Origin: PCC-10605 sp964409355
GTDB lineage: Bacteria; Cyanobacteriota; Cyanobacteriia; Cyanobacteriales; Cyanobacteriaceae
NCBI GenBank assembly: GCA_964409355.1
Contig: CAYPDC010000077.1
Span: forward strand, 1-18,730
Reading direction: 5' to 3'
Length of the DNA stretch: 18,730 bases
Under the pieces are notes generated by a model. The model did no database searches. It saw nothing but the letters and a program-made list of their open reading frames with translations, and was not told where the DNA came from. Below are positions 7,914 to 15,450 of this stretch, piece by piece (within the stretch, counting starts at the first letter, position 1; each line of letters opens with the position of its first letter). Position numbers and translations under genes: made by a program.

Positions 7914-8546
7914 CTAATAAACAACTACTGGACGGGGTGCAACATAAACAGGAGGTGCATAGACTGGTGCAACAGGGGCAACTACTGGGGGATGGTAATA
8001 ATAACTACTAGCACTGGCGGCGGCAGCACCGGTAGCAGCCCCAGCAGCATACATTCGCCAACGTCCTAAAACATCGATAAAGAGAGACGCTTCTTGGAAT
8101 TTGTTAGGTAACTCTCCCTGTAATACTTTCACTTGATAGGAAAGATTGTTGTTTTCTAACTTCGGATTAGTTAACTCTACCACTATGCTATTAACTCCCT
8201 TTTCCCCGAAAATAGATAGGGTGGCATTAGGAGGATTTTGAGCAAAACTATCTGAGCCTTTATCCCAATGACTGATAAATTCACCATTTTGCACATGACC
8301 TGTAACACGTTCGGGGCGATCGCTGAAAAATAGAGTCGAACCTACGTTATTAAGAGTCAGTCGCTTACCGTCATAACTACCCGTGAGGGCGTTTTGGACA
8401 AATAGTAACTGTACAGTGTCTGATTTTTCCGTGGTTTCGGTGGTAGGTTGAGCTGAGAGGGAAGGATTAACAATGAGATTACCTACGGACATAGTTAATG
8501 TTAATAAACTCAGGGAAAAGAAAGCGAAAAGTGATTCGTTTTTCAT
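7914..8546 (-). CDS. Secreted protein of unnamed family with Pro/Val/Tyr-rich tail
   Basis: A 210-residue protein. Residues 6-32 are hydrophobic and end in SLSAQP, consistent with a signal peptide. The conserved-looking core spans about 45-160 and includes the dense motif TLFFSDRPERVTGHVQNGEF (71-90), then WDKGSDSFAQNPPNATLSIFGE (94-115) and LFIDVLGRW (155-163). I have the impression of meeting this core in secreted hypothetical proteins of other bacteria, but I cannot name a family or function. The end is low complexity: an Ala/Gly stretch (167-180), YYY, then repeats of Pro-Val-Ala-Pro-Val-Tyr (186-210), suggesting an extended surface or wall-associated tail. There is no strong Shine-Dalgarno before the ATG. 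It is 42 bp downstream of the MarC-type gene on the same strand and may be cotranscribed with it. Confidence 0.7.
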   Translation of the reverse strand: MKNESLFAFFSLSLLTLTMSVGNLIVNPSLSAQPTTETTEKSDTVQLLFVQNALTGSYDGKRLTLNNVGSTLFFSDRPERVTGHVQNGEFISHWDKGSDSFAQNPPNATLSIFGEKGVNSIVVELTNPKLENNNLSYQVKVLQGELPNKFQEASLFIDVLGRWRMYAAGAATGAAAASASSYYYHPPVVAPVAPVYAPPVYVAPRPVVVY

Positions 8547-8588
8547 AATATTTTAATTTCAACTAGGTATATTGTAAATATTTGTGTT

Positions 8589-9260
8589 TTATCCTTTGAG
8601 TTTCGGCACAAAGTCATAAATGATAATGTCGATTATGCCTGTCACCATGAATTGAACTCCAATGGCAGCGACAAAAAGTCCCATCACCCGTTGAGTAATA
8701 CTCAAGCCAATCTCTCCCATCGCTTGTTGTAACCATTTACCTGAGACAAGCACGGCGAAGAGAAAAAAACAGACAATAATTGTCACTCCCATTAATTCCA
8801 AGCCTAAACCCTTCCTTCGTACTAAGGCTTCATTAGCATACAGGATTACATTAGCGATCACCCCCGGACCTACTAATAAAGGCATCGCCATGGGAATGAC
8901 AATCTGACGATAAACGGATTTAGCTTTGGTTAAATCATTGCTATTTTCTGGTGCTAGTAAACTGTTTGCATCATTGTTACCATTCCCATTCACAAGATTA
9001 ATACCAATGATTAACAGTAAAATACCTCCAGCAATGCGAAAGGAACTTATTGTCACCCCAAAAAATTTGAGCATTGGTGAGCCGATGACCATAAAAATCA
9101 ACAATAAAACCATTACTGTGAGGGAAACAAATAAAGCCACCATCCTTTGCACTTTAACCCTTTCCCTAGAAGTATAGGCAATAAAAATTGGCAACATTCC
9201 CAGAGGATTCAAAAGAGCAAATAAAGTAATTCCAAAATTCCTTAGAAATGACCAATCCAT
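8589..9260 (-). CDS. MarC family (UPF0056) integral membrane protein
   Basis: A 223-residue inner-membrane protein with about six hydrophobic helices (near 7-27, 41-62, 66-88, 118-140, 148-170 and 190-214). The family signature is strong: FGITLFALLNPLGMLPIFIAYT near the N-terminus, FRIAGGILLLIIGINLV (74-90), IPMAMPLLVGPGVIANVIL (about 122-140) and GLSITQRVMGLFVAAIGVQFMVTGI near the C-terminus. The family was named after E. coli MarC, but its transport role is unproven, so a drug-efflux label should not be inferred. An Asn/Asp-rich loop (NGNGNNDANS, 91-100) is the cytoplasmic or periplasmic connector. Upstream is a 127-bp gap after the sulfatase gene. It may share a transcript with the secreted protein downstream. 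Confidence 0.93.
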   Translation of the reverse strand: MDWSFLRNFGITLFALLNPLGMLPIFIAYTSRERVKVQRMVALFVSLTVMVLLLIFMVIGSPMLKFFGVTISSFRIAGGILLLIIGINLVNGNGNNDANSLLAPENSNDLTKAKSVYRQIVIPMAMPLLVGPGVIANVILYANEALVRRKGLGLELMGVTIIVCFFLFAVLVSGKWLQQAMGEIGLSITQRVMGLFVAAIGVQFMVTGIIDIIIYDFVPKLKG

Positions 9261-9356
9261 AGTGTATTTGTTTTGTATTTATTTTTTGTTTGATTACGAC
9301 TTTCAACTAAAGGAGTAATAGACGATCGCCTGTAAAAATTTTTCAAAGACAGTGGA

Positions 9357-9373
9357 GGTGGGCAATGCCCACC
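9357..9373. repeat. GGTGGG-type palindrome, copy 2 (possible 3' hairpin)
   Basis: GGTGGGCAATGCCCACC is a perfect 8-bp stem around one base. It lies 15 bp beyond the sulfatase stop codon, so it would end the mRNA of the five-gene run as a hairpin. No T-run directly follows on that strand, so intrinsic termination is uncertain; it may instead protect the 3' end or simply be a dispersed repeat. Confidence 0.55.
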
Positions 9374-9387
9374 AAAGATGAATTAAA

Positions 9388-11943
9388 TTATTCGGAAACT
9401 CGGTTATTTCTTTGGGCTTCCATCAATTTTTGTTTGTCTGCGGGAGTTAATTCAGGGCGATCGATCTTCAGGGTGAGTTTGTTTAATTTACCGTTGAAAC
9501 GGAAAGGTATTTGATAATCCTGATCATCAACGGGTGTACCAGTGTCCACACCCACATCAAAATTTTCATCCCACTGTAGGATAAAGGGTAATGTGCGTTC
9601 CATTTTCTGGGTAGCTACCACCTGATTATCCACTTTCAGAACTCCTGTACCACTTCTGCCAACTCCGCTTACATTGTTGAAGGCGAGAGTTCCCGCACCC
9701 AAACCGTTATACTGAAAATCAAATTCTAAGGTATGTTTCCCCGGTGTGAGAGCTTGTGTTCCCTGCCAACGAGGACGCGCTAAATCGACTAGATTCCACA
9801 AAAATACAGGTTTACCTTGTAATAAATAGAAGCCATAACCACCGAAACGTCCTCCTTGAGTAACGATCATTCCTTCTCCTCCCTCTGGGGGTACTTCGAC
9901 TTCGGCTTTGAAGTTGTAGGAAGTGTTGAGAATACTGGGGGCATCACCGTTAGGAATACCTGAAATTTCGCCACTATAGGTAAATTCACTACGCCCTGCA
10001 GATAAGCTCGGACGTGGGGCAATTAGTCTGGGTATAACCGAGTTATCCAAGGGTAAGACTTGATATTTTTCAGCTTCCTGCCAGAACATTTCTTGCAATT
10101 CCTTCAGTTTTTCGGGATATTGATCGGCAACGTCTTCAAATTGTGTCCAATCTTTACTAATGTTATAGAGTTCCCAAGGATAGTCAAGGGGTGAGGGGGC
10201 AGGTTTAATAGTCTGCCATGGTGGACGCACCACAGTAGTACTTGCCATCCATCCGTCATGATATAAGGCTCGATCGCCAAACATCTCGAAGTACTGAGTT
10301 TTATGGGTAGAGGGTGCATTGGCATTTTTTTTGTCAAAAGTATAGGCGAAACTAACTCCCTCTATAGGTTTTTGGGAAATACCGTCCACTACTTTCGGTG
10401 CAGGAATGCCCGTCACTTCTAAAATTGTAGGCACAACATCAATCACATGATGGAATTGAGTGCGAATTCCCCCTTTATCCTTGATCACTTTTGGCCAAGA
10501 TACTGCCATACCCTGACGCACTCCGCCAAAATGGGAAGCAATTTGTTTTGTCCAAGAAAAGGGAGTATCGAATGCCCACGCCCAAGGAACAGCCATGTGA
10601 TTATAGGTTTGATCAGTTCCCCATACATCATAAAATTTTTCTAGTTGTACTTTGACGGGAACTTCCACTCCGTTAAACATCGCTACTTCGTTGGGAGTGC
10701 CTAGCATTGTACCTTCGGCACTTGTACCGTTATCGCCGTTGATATAAATGATTAGGGTATTATCTAGTTTACCTAAGTCTTCGATGGCATCTACTACTCG
10801 ACCAATTTCATGATCATTATAGGCGACAAAAGCGGCAAACACTTCCACTTGACGGATAAATAATTTTTTCTCATCATCGGAAAGATCATCCCATTTTTTT
10901 AACAAATCATCGGGCCAAGGAGTTAATTTAGCAGTAGCTGGAATTACCCCCAATTTTTTCTGATTCTCGAAAATGGTTTCCCTTAATTCATTCCAACCCT
11001 CATCAAATAAGTGCATATCGTGGATTTTTTCGATCCATTCAGGGGTAGGGTGATGGGGTGCATGGGTTGCCCCCGGCACATAGTAAACGAAAAAGGGTTG
11101 ATCAGGGTTGACTGCATTAATGCCTTGGATTTGTTCGATCGCATCATCGGCTTCCGCCGTAATTAAATTCCAACCCGGATTATCCACATAGGGATAAATA
11201 GGAGTTGTATTGCGAAATAAATTTGGTTGCCATTGGTTAGCATCCCCGCCGACGAAACCATAAAAGTAGTCAAAGCCCATACCCACAGGCCACTGATCAA
11301 AAGGTCCGGCTTTACTGGCTTGATAGGTAGGAACATTATGATCTTTTCCGAACCACGATGTCCAATAACCATTATCTTTAAGGATTTTGCCGATCGTCGC
11401 TTTATCCTTAGTCATAATGGAGTCATAACCCGGAAAACCCGTTGACTGTTCGGAAATTACCCCAAATCCCATAGAATGATGATTTCTCCCTGTAATCAAA
11501 GCGGCTCTGGTGGGAGAACAAAGGGCGGTAGAGTTAAAATTGGTATAGCGTAAACCACTTTGAGCGATGCGATCGAGGGTAGGAGTGGGAATCACACCGC
11601 CGAAAGTACTTGGTACACCAAAACCAGAATCATCAGTCATAACTAATAATATATTCGGTGCGCCTTTGGGGGGTGTAATCCTCGGATTCCAATAAGGCAC
11701 AGAGCCTTCCACACCTTTTTTAATCTCACCACCAAATTTAAAGGGTAAAGAAGGTATTTGATCTCCGTTGATGGTAGTCGTGGCACTGGGAGAACCCGGA
11801 GTCCCATTAATTTGTTGAGCCACCACAGGAATAACGAAAATTCCTGAACTGACTATGAATAAACAAACCAAACTCCCAACTATCAAAGGTTGAAGGTTTT
11901 TAGGTAATAAACGATTTAAGAAAGATTTTAATTGTGTAAACAT
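9388..11943 (-). CDS. Exported type I sulfatase (arylsulfatase)
   Basis: Hydrolyses sulfate esters using a formylglycine made from the Cys of C-S-P-T-R. I start it at the ATG at 11943 (851 residues), because the longer frame begins with TTG, overlaps the upstream stop codon and has no better ribosome site. A hydrophobic segment (about 20-43, ending VVAQQ) is a signal peptide or anchor. Metal and catalytic residues are visible: NILLVMTDDSGFG (Asp104, Asp105), ALCSPTRAALITGR (Cys142, Arg146), FGKDHN (Lys200, His202), GATHAPHHP (His294) and NGDNGTS (Asp404, Asn405). The last 200 residues form a beta-rich accessory domain (GKHTLEFDFQYNGLGAGT, TGVLKVDNQVVATQ). This matches the long arylsulfatases of bacteria. 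It is the last gene of the five-gene run, 23 nt after its neighbour. The maturation enzyme is not in the window, and the substrate is unknown. Confidence 0.94.
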   Translation of the reverse strand: MFTQLKSFLNRLLPKNLQPLIVGSLVCLFIVSSGIFVIPVVAQQINGTPGSPSATTTINGDQIPSLPFKFGGEIKKGVEGSVPYWNPRITPPKGAPNILLVMTDDSGFGVPSTFGGVIPTPTLDRIAQSGLRYTNFNSTALCSPTRAALITGRNHHSMGFGVISEQSTGFPGYDSIMTKDKATIGKILKDNGYWTSWFGKDHNVPTYQASKAGPFDQWPVGMGFDYFYGFVGGDANQWQPNLFRNTTPIYPYVDNPGWNLITAEADDAIEQIQGINAVNPDQPFFVYYVPGATHAPHHPTPEWIEKIHDMHLFDEGWNELRETIFENQKKLGVIPATAKLTPWPDDLLKKWDDLSDDEKKLFIRQVEVFAAFVAYNDHEIGRVVDAIEDLGKLDNTLIIYINGDNGTSAEGTMLGTPNEVAMFNGVEVPVKVQLEKFYDVWGTDQTYNHMAVPWAWAFDTPFSWTKQIASHFGGVRQGMAVSWPKVIKDKGGIRTQFHHVIDVVPTILEVTGIPAPKVVDGISQKPIEGVSFAYTFDKKNANAPSTHKTQYFEMFGDRALYHDGWMASTTVVRPPWQTIKPAPSPLDYPWELYNISKDWTQFEDVADQYPEKLKELQEMFWQEAEKYQVLPLDNSVIPRLIAPRPSLSAGRSEFTYSGEISGIPNGDAPSILNTSYNFKAEVEVPPEGGEGMIVTQGGRFGGYGFYLLQGKPVFLWNLVDLARPRWQGTQALTPGKHTLEFDFQYNGLGAGTLAFNNVSGVGRSGTGVLKVDNQVVATQKMERTLPFILQWDENFDVGVDTGTPVDDQDYQIPFRFNGKLNKLTLKIDRPELTPADKQKLMEAQRNNRVSE

Positions 11944-11966
11944 AGTGTTTGCATGATAAAAGAAAT

Positions 11967-12434
11967 TTAACGACAACCCATCACCGTAGCGGTGTAAGTT
12001 TGCCCTAAAGACTGTAAACCTCCGATAAATAAATTCACCTGATAGGGTTGAGCATCAGGGCGAGGAGAGGCTTCGATTTTTAAGGGTTTACCTTCAGAAA
12101 TGCTTAAACCTTCTTTATTGAAAAATAAATCTGCGGTTTGGTCACTATATTTGAGGTACATTCTTATATCAAAAGTCCCCCCCTTATTAGCAGTTACTTC
12201 CACCAAATAACGGCGAAAAGTGTTATTTTGACTGGGTACTGCCCAATCCGTATTCCAATTATTCCGAGTAATATCCACACCAAATAATGTGGGAATAGTC
12301 GGTTCAGAAACGGTTTTTGTCACGGTACTTCCTTCTCCTCCCACAAGGGGAATCGGTGTGCAAGTCTCCGCTAAAACGGGGATTTGCCAACCAAGAAGAA
12401 GGGTAAAAAATCCTAACAAAGTACGATTAAACAT
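11967..12434 (-). CDS. Small secreted protein with terminal cysteines
   Basis: A 155-residue protein with a clear signal peptide (MFNRTLLGFFTLLLGWQIPVLA). After cleavage the mature chain would begin ETC, with Cys25 near its N-terminus, and the only other cysteine is Cys154, the penultimate residue. A disulfide joining the two ends of a beta-rich domain is plausible (inference). The body is rich in beta-type sequence (RRYLVEVTANKGGTFDIRMYLKY). The start has a good ribosome site, GAGG ten bases before the ATG. It lies between the sulfatase (23 nt downstream) and another secreted protein (18 nt upstream), so it is very likely cotranscribed with them. I do not recognise a family. Confidence 0.8.
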   Translation of the reverse strand: MFNRTLLGFFTLLLGWQIPVLAETCTPIPLVGGEGSTVTKTVSEPTIPTLFGVDITRNNWNTDWAVPSQNNTFRRYLVEVTANKGGTFDIRMYLKYSDQTADLFFNKEGLSISEGKPLKIEASPRPDAQPYQVNLFIGGLQSLGQTYTATVMGCR

Positions 12435-12452
12435 AAGTTAATTACCTCTTAA

Positions 12453-12857
12453 TTAATTCAAAAATGGGTTAGTTTGATCTACAGTGCAAATCATGTTTTC
12501 TTGCCCAAAAGCCTTCATCCAATTTTTCATCTGGCTTTGTGCTTGATTTCCCTTTAACCATGTCACCGTGATGAGATTGATTTGACTTTCATCTCCTTCA
12601 CAAGTAAATTGAGGTGCATTATCGGGAATGTTGGCTAATTGTTCCACACACTGCCCTGAATCCCCTTCGATGATTGGTTGCCAATCTTTAACCATTTTTT
12701 CCTCTACTAACACCCGTTGATTTTCTTGAGTGCAATACCACGTTTTCATCTGAGTTGTATTGTTTGGCAAGTCGTCAGGGTTATTCATTTGGGCGATCGC
12801 AGGTAATGTCATTAAACTACCGATCGCAAGACATGAACCGAATAAATTAAATTTCAT
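12453..12857 (-). CDS. Small secreted four-cysteine protein
   Basis: A 134-residue protein from the ATG at 12857, preferred over an ATG ten codons upstream because AAGGAA sits at normal distance before it and the sequence then opens as a standard signal peptide (MKFNLFGSCLAIGSLMTLPAIA). The mature part has exactly four cysteines (Cys42, 70, 86 and 124), enough for two disulfides, and many Gln, Asn and Trp residues. No catalytic motif is visible and I do not recognise a family. It sits in the run between the DUF2808 gene and the other small secreted protein with short gaps on both sides. Its job is probably outside the cytoplasm, in or near the compartment where the sulfatase acts. Confidence 0.78.
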   Translation of the reverse strand: MKFNLFGSCLAIGSLMTLPAIAQMNNPDDLPNNTTQMKTWYCTQENQRVLVEEKMVKDWQPIIEGDSGQCVEQLANIPDNAPQFTCEGDESQINLITVTWLKGNQAQSQMKNWMKAFGQENMICTVDQTNPFLN

Positions 12858-12906
12858 AAAAATTCCTTGAAATTGAGTGTTAAACATTTCTGTAACTTTA
12901 CTTTCC

Positions 12907-13446
12907 CTAAAACAATCGATAAAAACGAAGACTGCCTACCCCAAGAGGGAAAGCAGTGGGATTATTTCCCGCAGGAAATGCGGTGACATTATAAAGATAA
13001 GTTGCATCTAAGCTAGGATTGCGAACGGCCTCCACTCGCACGGTAAACGTTGTATTAGGGGGCACTGGCGGATCAAATACTATATTCACCCCTGTATCTT
13101 GAGATAACCCAGAAGCCTTAATGGTTAAACCTTGTCCTTTATTACCTTGAGTACCGATAAAAGCGTAAGTATTTGCCACATTGAGAGTAATCATTTCTGG
13201 GCTTTCTTGTTGTTGTATTGTCACTTGTCCGATCGCCTCTCCTGCATTGCTAGGTAAAGTAAAAGTAAAGTAGTAATGGGCATTAGGCCAAGCGATGGTA
13301 GGATCAGGAGTATGAACACCCACAAAAACAGGGGGAGAACCAGTAAAAAAAGTCGGATCGCTTTTTGTTTGACTATAGGTTGATAAGGGAAAAATTAGGC
13401 TATTTAAGCTAATAATAAGAGGAGAAATAATTTTAATTACTTTCAT
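12907..13446 (-). CDS. DUF2808 domain protein, secreted
   Basis: A 179-residue protein with a signal peptide (residues 1 to about 25, ending LSTYS). The mature part matches the cyanobacterial DUF2808 pattern: a SPPVFVGVHTPDPT segment (37-50), then AHYYFTFTLPSNAGEAIGQVTIQQQ (about 56-80), then a beta-rich C-terminal half with FDPPVPPNTTFTVRVEAVRNP (about 123-143) and a GVGSLRFYRLF end. Members are small exported proteins of unknown function, often several per cyanobacterial genome. The ribosome site is weak. It lies 17 bp from the upstream membrane-protein gene and 49 bp from the downstream gene, so it is part of the five-gene run. Family call is good; function is unknown. Confidence 0.85.
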   Translation of the reverse strand: MKVIKIISPLIISLNSLIFPLSTYSQTKSDPTFFTGSPPVFVGVHTPDPTIAWPNAHYYFTFTLPSNAGEAIGQVTIQQQESPEMITLNVANTYAFIGTQGNKGQGLTIKASGLSQDTGVNIVFDPPVPPNTTFTVRVEAVRNPSLDATYLYNVTAFPAGNNPTAFPLGVGSLRFYRLF

Positions 13447-13463
13447 CTTTAATTACTATAATA

Positions 13464-13952
13464 TTAAGGTTTATCAAAAAAAAATTTAGCTAGTTTTCCT
13501 TCTCCTAAATAAGTATCTATTTCATGGAAAATATTATGAATAATAAATACTAAAGAAATAGATGTCGTCACTGCTAAAAAATGATAGAAATGACGGGTTT
13601 CGAGAAAAAGTTCGATCGCACCCCCCAATGAACCCGTCTCTCGATAACCATGAAAAAGATTCTCGATCAAAGAAATCAGAAAAACCGCCCCTAAATAGAT
13701 GCCACTTTTATATAATACCCTGATATAGCGAGGAGAATTACTATAACGATTAATCAAAGGAGTAGCATCCATAATCGCCACAGCTTTAGCCGCAACTAAG
13801 GCACTAATAATCACTTTAGAAAAGATAACAACATCAACATCATATTCCGCTAATAAGAATTTCATCGTTACTAAAATATAGGCAAATCCCACAAAAAAAA
13901 AGAGACTTAATGAGCCTAACTTTTTCAATTCTTCCTTGAGTTTTTCTGACAT
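13464..13952 (-). CDS. Four-helix membrane protein, unknown
   Basis: A 162-residue protein counted from the second of two adjacent ATG codons; GAGAAG is too close to the first and acceptably placed for the second. Four hydrophobic segments are visible: LSLFFFVGFAYILVTMKFLL (about 15-34), VVIFSKVIISALVAAKAVAI (about 41-60), SGIYLGAVFLISLIENLF (about 83-100) and FLAVTTSISLVFIIHNIF (about 124-141). Charged loops lie between them (NRYSNSPRYIRVLYK). Both ends are hydrophilic and lysine-rich. Histidines cluster near the last helix (RHFYHF, HNIFHEID), but no known metal or haem motif is certain. I do not recognise a family. It is the first convincing gene of the run that ends with the sulfatase and faces the AraC regulator. 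Confidence 0.78.
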   Translation of the reverse strand: MSEKLKEELKKLGSLSLFFFVGFAYILVTMKFLLAEYDVDVVIFSKVIISALVAAKAVAIMDATPLINRYSNSPRYIRVLYKSGIYLGAVFLISLIENLFHGYRETGSLGGAIELFLETRHFYHFLAVTTSISLVFIIHNIFHEIDTYLGEGKLAKFFFDKP

Positions 13953-13986
13953 CATATCTTCTCAAATTTATCGATAACTCGAATTA

Positions 13987-14064
13987 TTAAATGATTTTCT
14001 CAGCGATCGCATCTACTACCTCTCTGGAGAAAGGATTATTACTACTTTGTATTTTTTTAGTCAT
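13987..14064 (-). CDS. Possible 25-residue small protein upstream of the run
   Basis: An ATG at 14064 opens a 25-codon frame, MTKKIQSSNNPFSREVVDAI followed by AEKII and TAA. It ends 34 bp before the membrane-protein start on the same strand. The second half has amphipathic-helix character, and the frame contains a HIP1 site read as DAIA, a reading common inside cyanobacterial genes. Against it: there is no Shine-Dalgarno, it is very short, and TATAAA lies just before the ATG and could instead be a promoter element. It could be a leader peptide or a gene remnant. Confidence 0.3.
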   Translation of the reverse strand: MTKKIQSSNNPFSREVVDAIAEKII

Positions 14065-14200
14065 ATATATTTATACAGGCGATGTTCGCTCAACCAAAGA
14101 TAAGGAGCATTTTTCGGAAATATAAAAGTCATTTTATTTTTTATACTTAAATAAATTTGATCATGCTTCTCACAATATAAGCTGATTTCCTAAGATGTCT

Positions 14201-14216
14201 TGCCATTTCGTGCCAT
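14201..14216. promoter_or_regulatory. Candidate AraC operator, TGCCAT direct repeat
   Basis: TGCCAT occurs at 14201 and again at 14211, exactly 10 bp apart, giving TGCCATTTCGTGCCAT. AraC-family proteins bind with two helix-turn-helix motifs to direct half-sites about one helical turn apart. On the minus strand the repeat covers the expected -35 position (about 14197-14202) for the TATATT at 14174-14179, which is the geometry of an activator that overlaps -35. Binding by the adjacent regulator is inferred. Confidence 0.4.
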
Positions 14217-14398
14217 AATTTTTTTTCATCTCCGTATTTTTATGGTAAAATGTATTATTTATGCACATAGAAATCAGAAAAAACAAAAGAGATCAATTAA
14301 ATCTTATTTTTCCTCAAAAACAATTAATTTAAGCTCATTTTTCAAAGGCTGTTTTGTATTATATTAATATTAATTATTTTAAAGTTTTATGAAGAATT

Positions 14399-15412
14399 AT
14401 GACAAAATATCTTCCCTTAGTCAGAGTTAGTGCCATTAGTCTTTTTGTGGACTTTTTGGACGACATTGGTACACCCACAGAAACCTTGATGAAACAGTGT
14501 AAAGTACCAATATATGCTTTTGAAAATCAAAATTCACTAATTTCTAGTTATCAGGCTTTTAATTTTATTGACACCGCCGCGTCTCAAGAAGATATTGCTA
14601 ATTTAGGCTTGATAGTAGGAGCTAAAAATACTGTTGAATCTTTAGGTATTTTAGGTCGTTTAATTTCTCAATGTTTCACCCTTTATGATGGTATTTTAAC
14701 TGGGATTTATGTGGGTAATTACTTTAATTCCTGTGAGCGTTTGTGGTTGCTAGAAAAAGGAGATAAGGCTTATTTTTGTCAAAACTTTATACCAGCGAAA
14801 GGATTAATATTGGATCATGTTTGTCATTTTTCCTTGATGATGATGATTAAGTTAATTCAAAAGGTAGCAGGAGAACATTGGTATCCGCAAAATATTAGTT
14901 TACAGACGGATTTCCCTAATTTTGGCAATCATCCCCTACAACAAACCCAGATTAATCGAGATGTAACCATTAATTCCGTTGAATTTCCCCGTCATTTTTT
15001 ATCCTTACCTTTGCCTTCTCCTAATCATCATTTTTCCCCCGAAGAAGACTATCACCATCTTTATCAAAATGTACCTTCTTCTCTGTTTTCCCATCGTTTA
15101 GCATTAGCTATTACTCCTTTCTTAAAGGAAAGTTATCCCACCCTTAAAATGGCTTCCAAAATTGCCAATCTTTCTCCCCGTAGCCTACAACGAAAGTTAT
15201 GGAAGGAAGGATTAACCTATGAAAAACTGCTCGATCGCATTCGTTATGATTTAGCAATTATAATGTTAAAAGATCGAACCATGAGAATTATTGATATAGC
15301 CTATGAATTAGGATACAAAGACCCGTCTCACTTCACAAGAGCTTTCAAACGTTGGACAGGAAAGTCTCCAAAGGTTTATTATCGTAGTTTTGATAAAATA
15401 AATATAAAGTGA
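14399..15412 (+). CDS. AraC family transcriptional regulator (OruR/VirS-like)
   Basis: A 337-residue DNA-binding regulator. The N-terminal domain (about 10-205) resembles the 'arabinose-binding' sensor domain of the OruR/VirS type, with the typical PLVRVSAISLFVDFLDDIG opening and a GLIVGAKNTVESLGILGRLI segment (70-89). The C-terminal 100 residues form the AraC double helix-turn-helix. Helix-turn-helix 1 is KMASKIANLSPRSLQRKLWKEG (250-271), and helix-turn-helix 2 with the family signature is IIDIAYELGYKDPSHFTRAFKRWTGKSP (297-324). The ligand cannot be predicted. It is divergent from the five-gene sulfatase run, an arrangement in which such regulators usually control the neighbour and themselves. 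It converges with the DUF1400 hydrolase gene 38 bp downstream, and I see no terminator hairpin between them. Confidence 0.93.
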   Translation: MTKYLPLVRVSAISLFVDFLDDIGTPTETLMKQCKVPIYAFENQNSLISSYQAFNFIDTAASQEDIANLGLIVGAKNTVESLGILGRLISQCFTLYDGILTGIYVGNYFNSCERLWLLEKGDKAYFCQNFIPAKGLILDHVCHFSLMMMIKLIQKVAGEHWYPQNISLQTDFPNFGNHPLQQTQINRDVTINSVEFPRHFLSLPLPSPNHHFSPEEDYHHLYQNVPSSLFSHRLALAITPFLKESYPTLKMASKIANLSPRSLQRKLWKEGLTYEKLLDRIRYDLAIIMLKDRTMRIIDIAYELGYKDPSHFTRAFKRWTGKSPKVYYRSFDKINIK

Positions 15413-15450
15413 GCCTATTTTTTTATTCTTCTTTAAGGGATGTTTCAGTC

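Larger units (their letters stand above)
13956..14398. other. Divergent control region between sulfatase run and AraC gene
   Basis: This 443-bp gap separates the minus-strand run from the plus-strand regulator. From left to right it holds the possible small frame (13987-14064), an AT-rich stretch, a plausible minus-strand -10 box TATATT (14174-14179), the TGCCAT direct repeat (14201-14216), a possible plus-strand -10 TAAAAT preceded by TATGG (14246-14251), and an AT-rich 150-bp leader before the AraC ATG. No other coding sequence is visible. The promoter boxes are read by eye and are weak. Confidence 0.5.

Noticed and set aside
7706..7924. A 72-codon minus-strand frame in the gap upstream of the barrel gene
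   Set aside because: It is composed of dispersed repeats read as peptide (FDFAQGK, IEQSGGQYPPYI) and overlaps the end of the next gene; no ribosome site.
60..11943. cysC and the sulfatase as one sulfur-metabolism cluster
   Set aside because: They are almost 9 kb apart, separated by unrelated genes such as smc and marC-like; shared sulfur chemistry alone does not support linkage.
11944..11976. Upstream TTG start for the sulfatase
   Set aside because: It overlaps the preceding stop codon and adds 11 residues before a normal signal peptide; the ATG at 11943 is better.
15413..15450. A bidirectional terminator between the convergent AraC and hydrolase genes
   Set aside because: The 38-bp gap has T-runs but no stem-loop I could pair.
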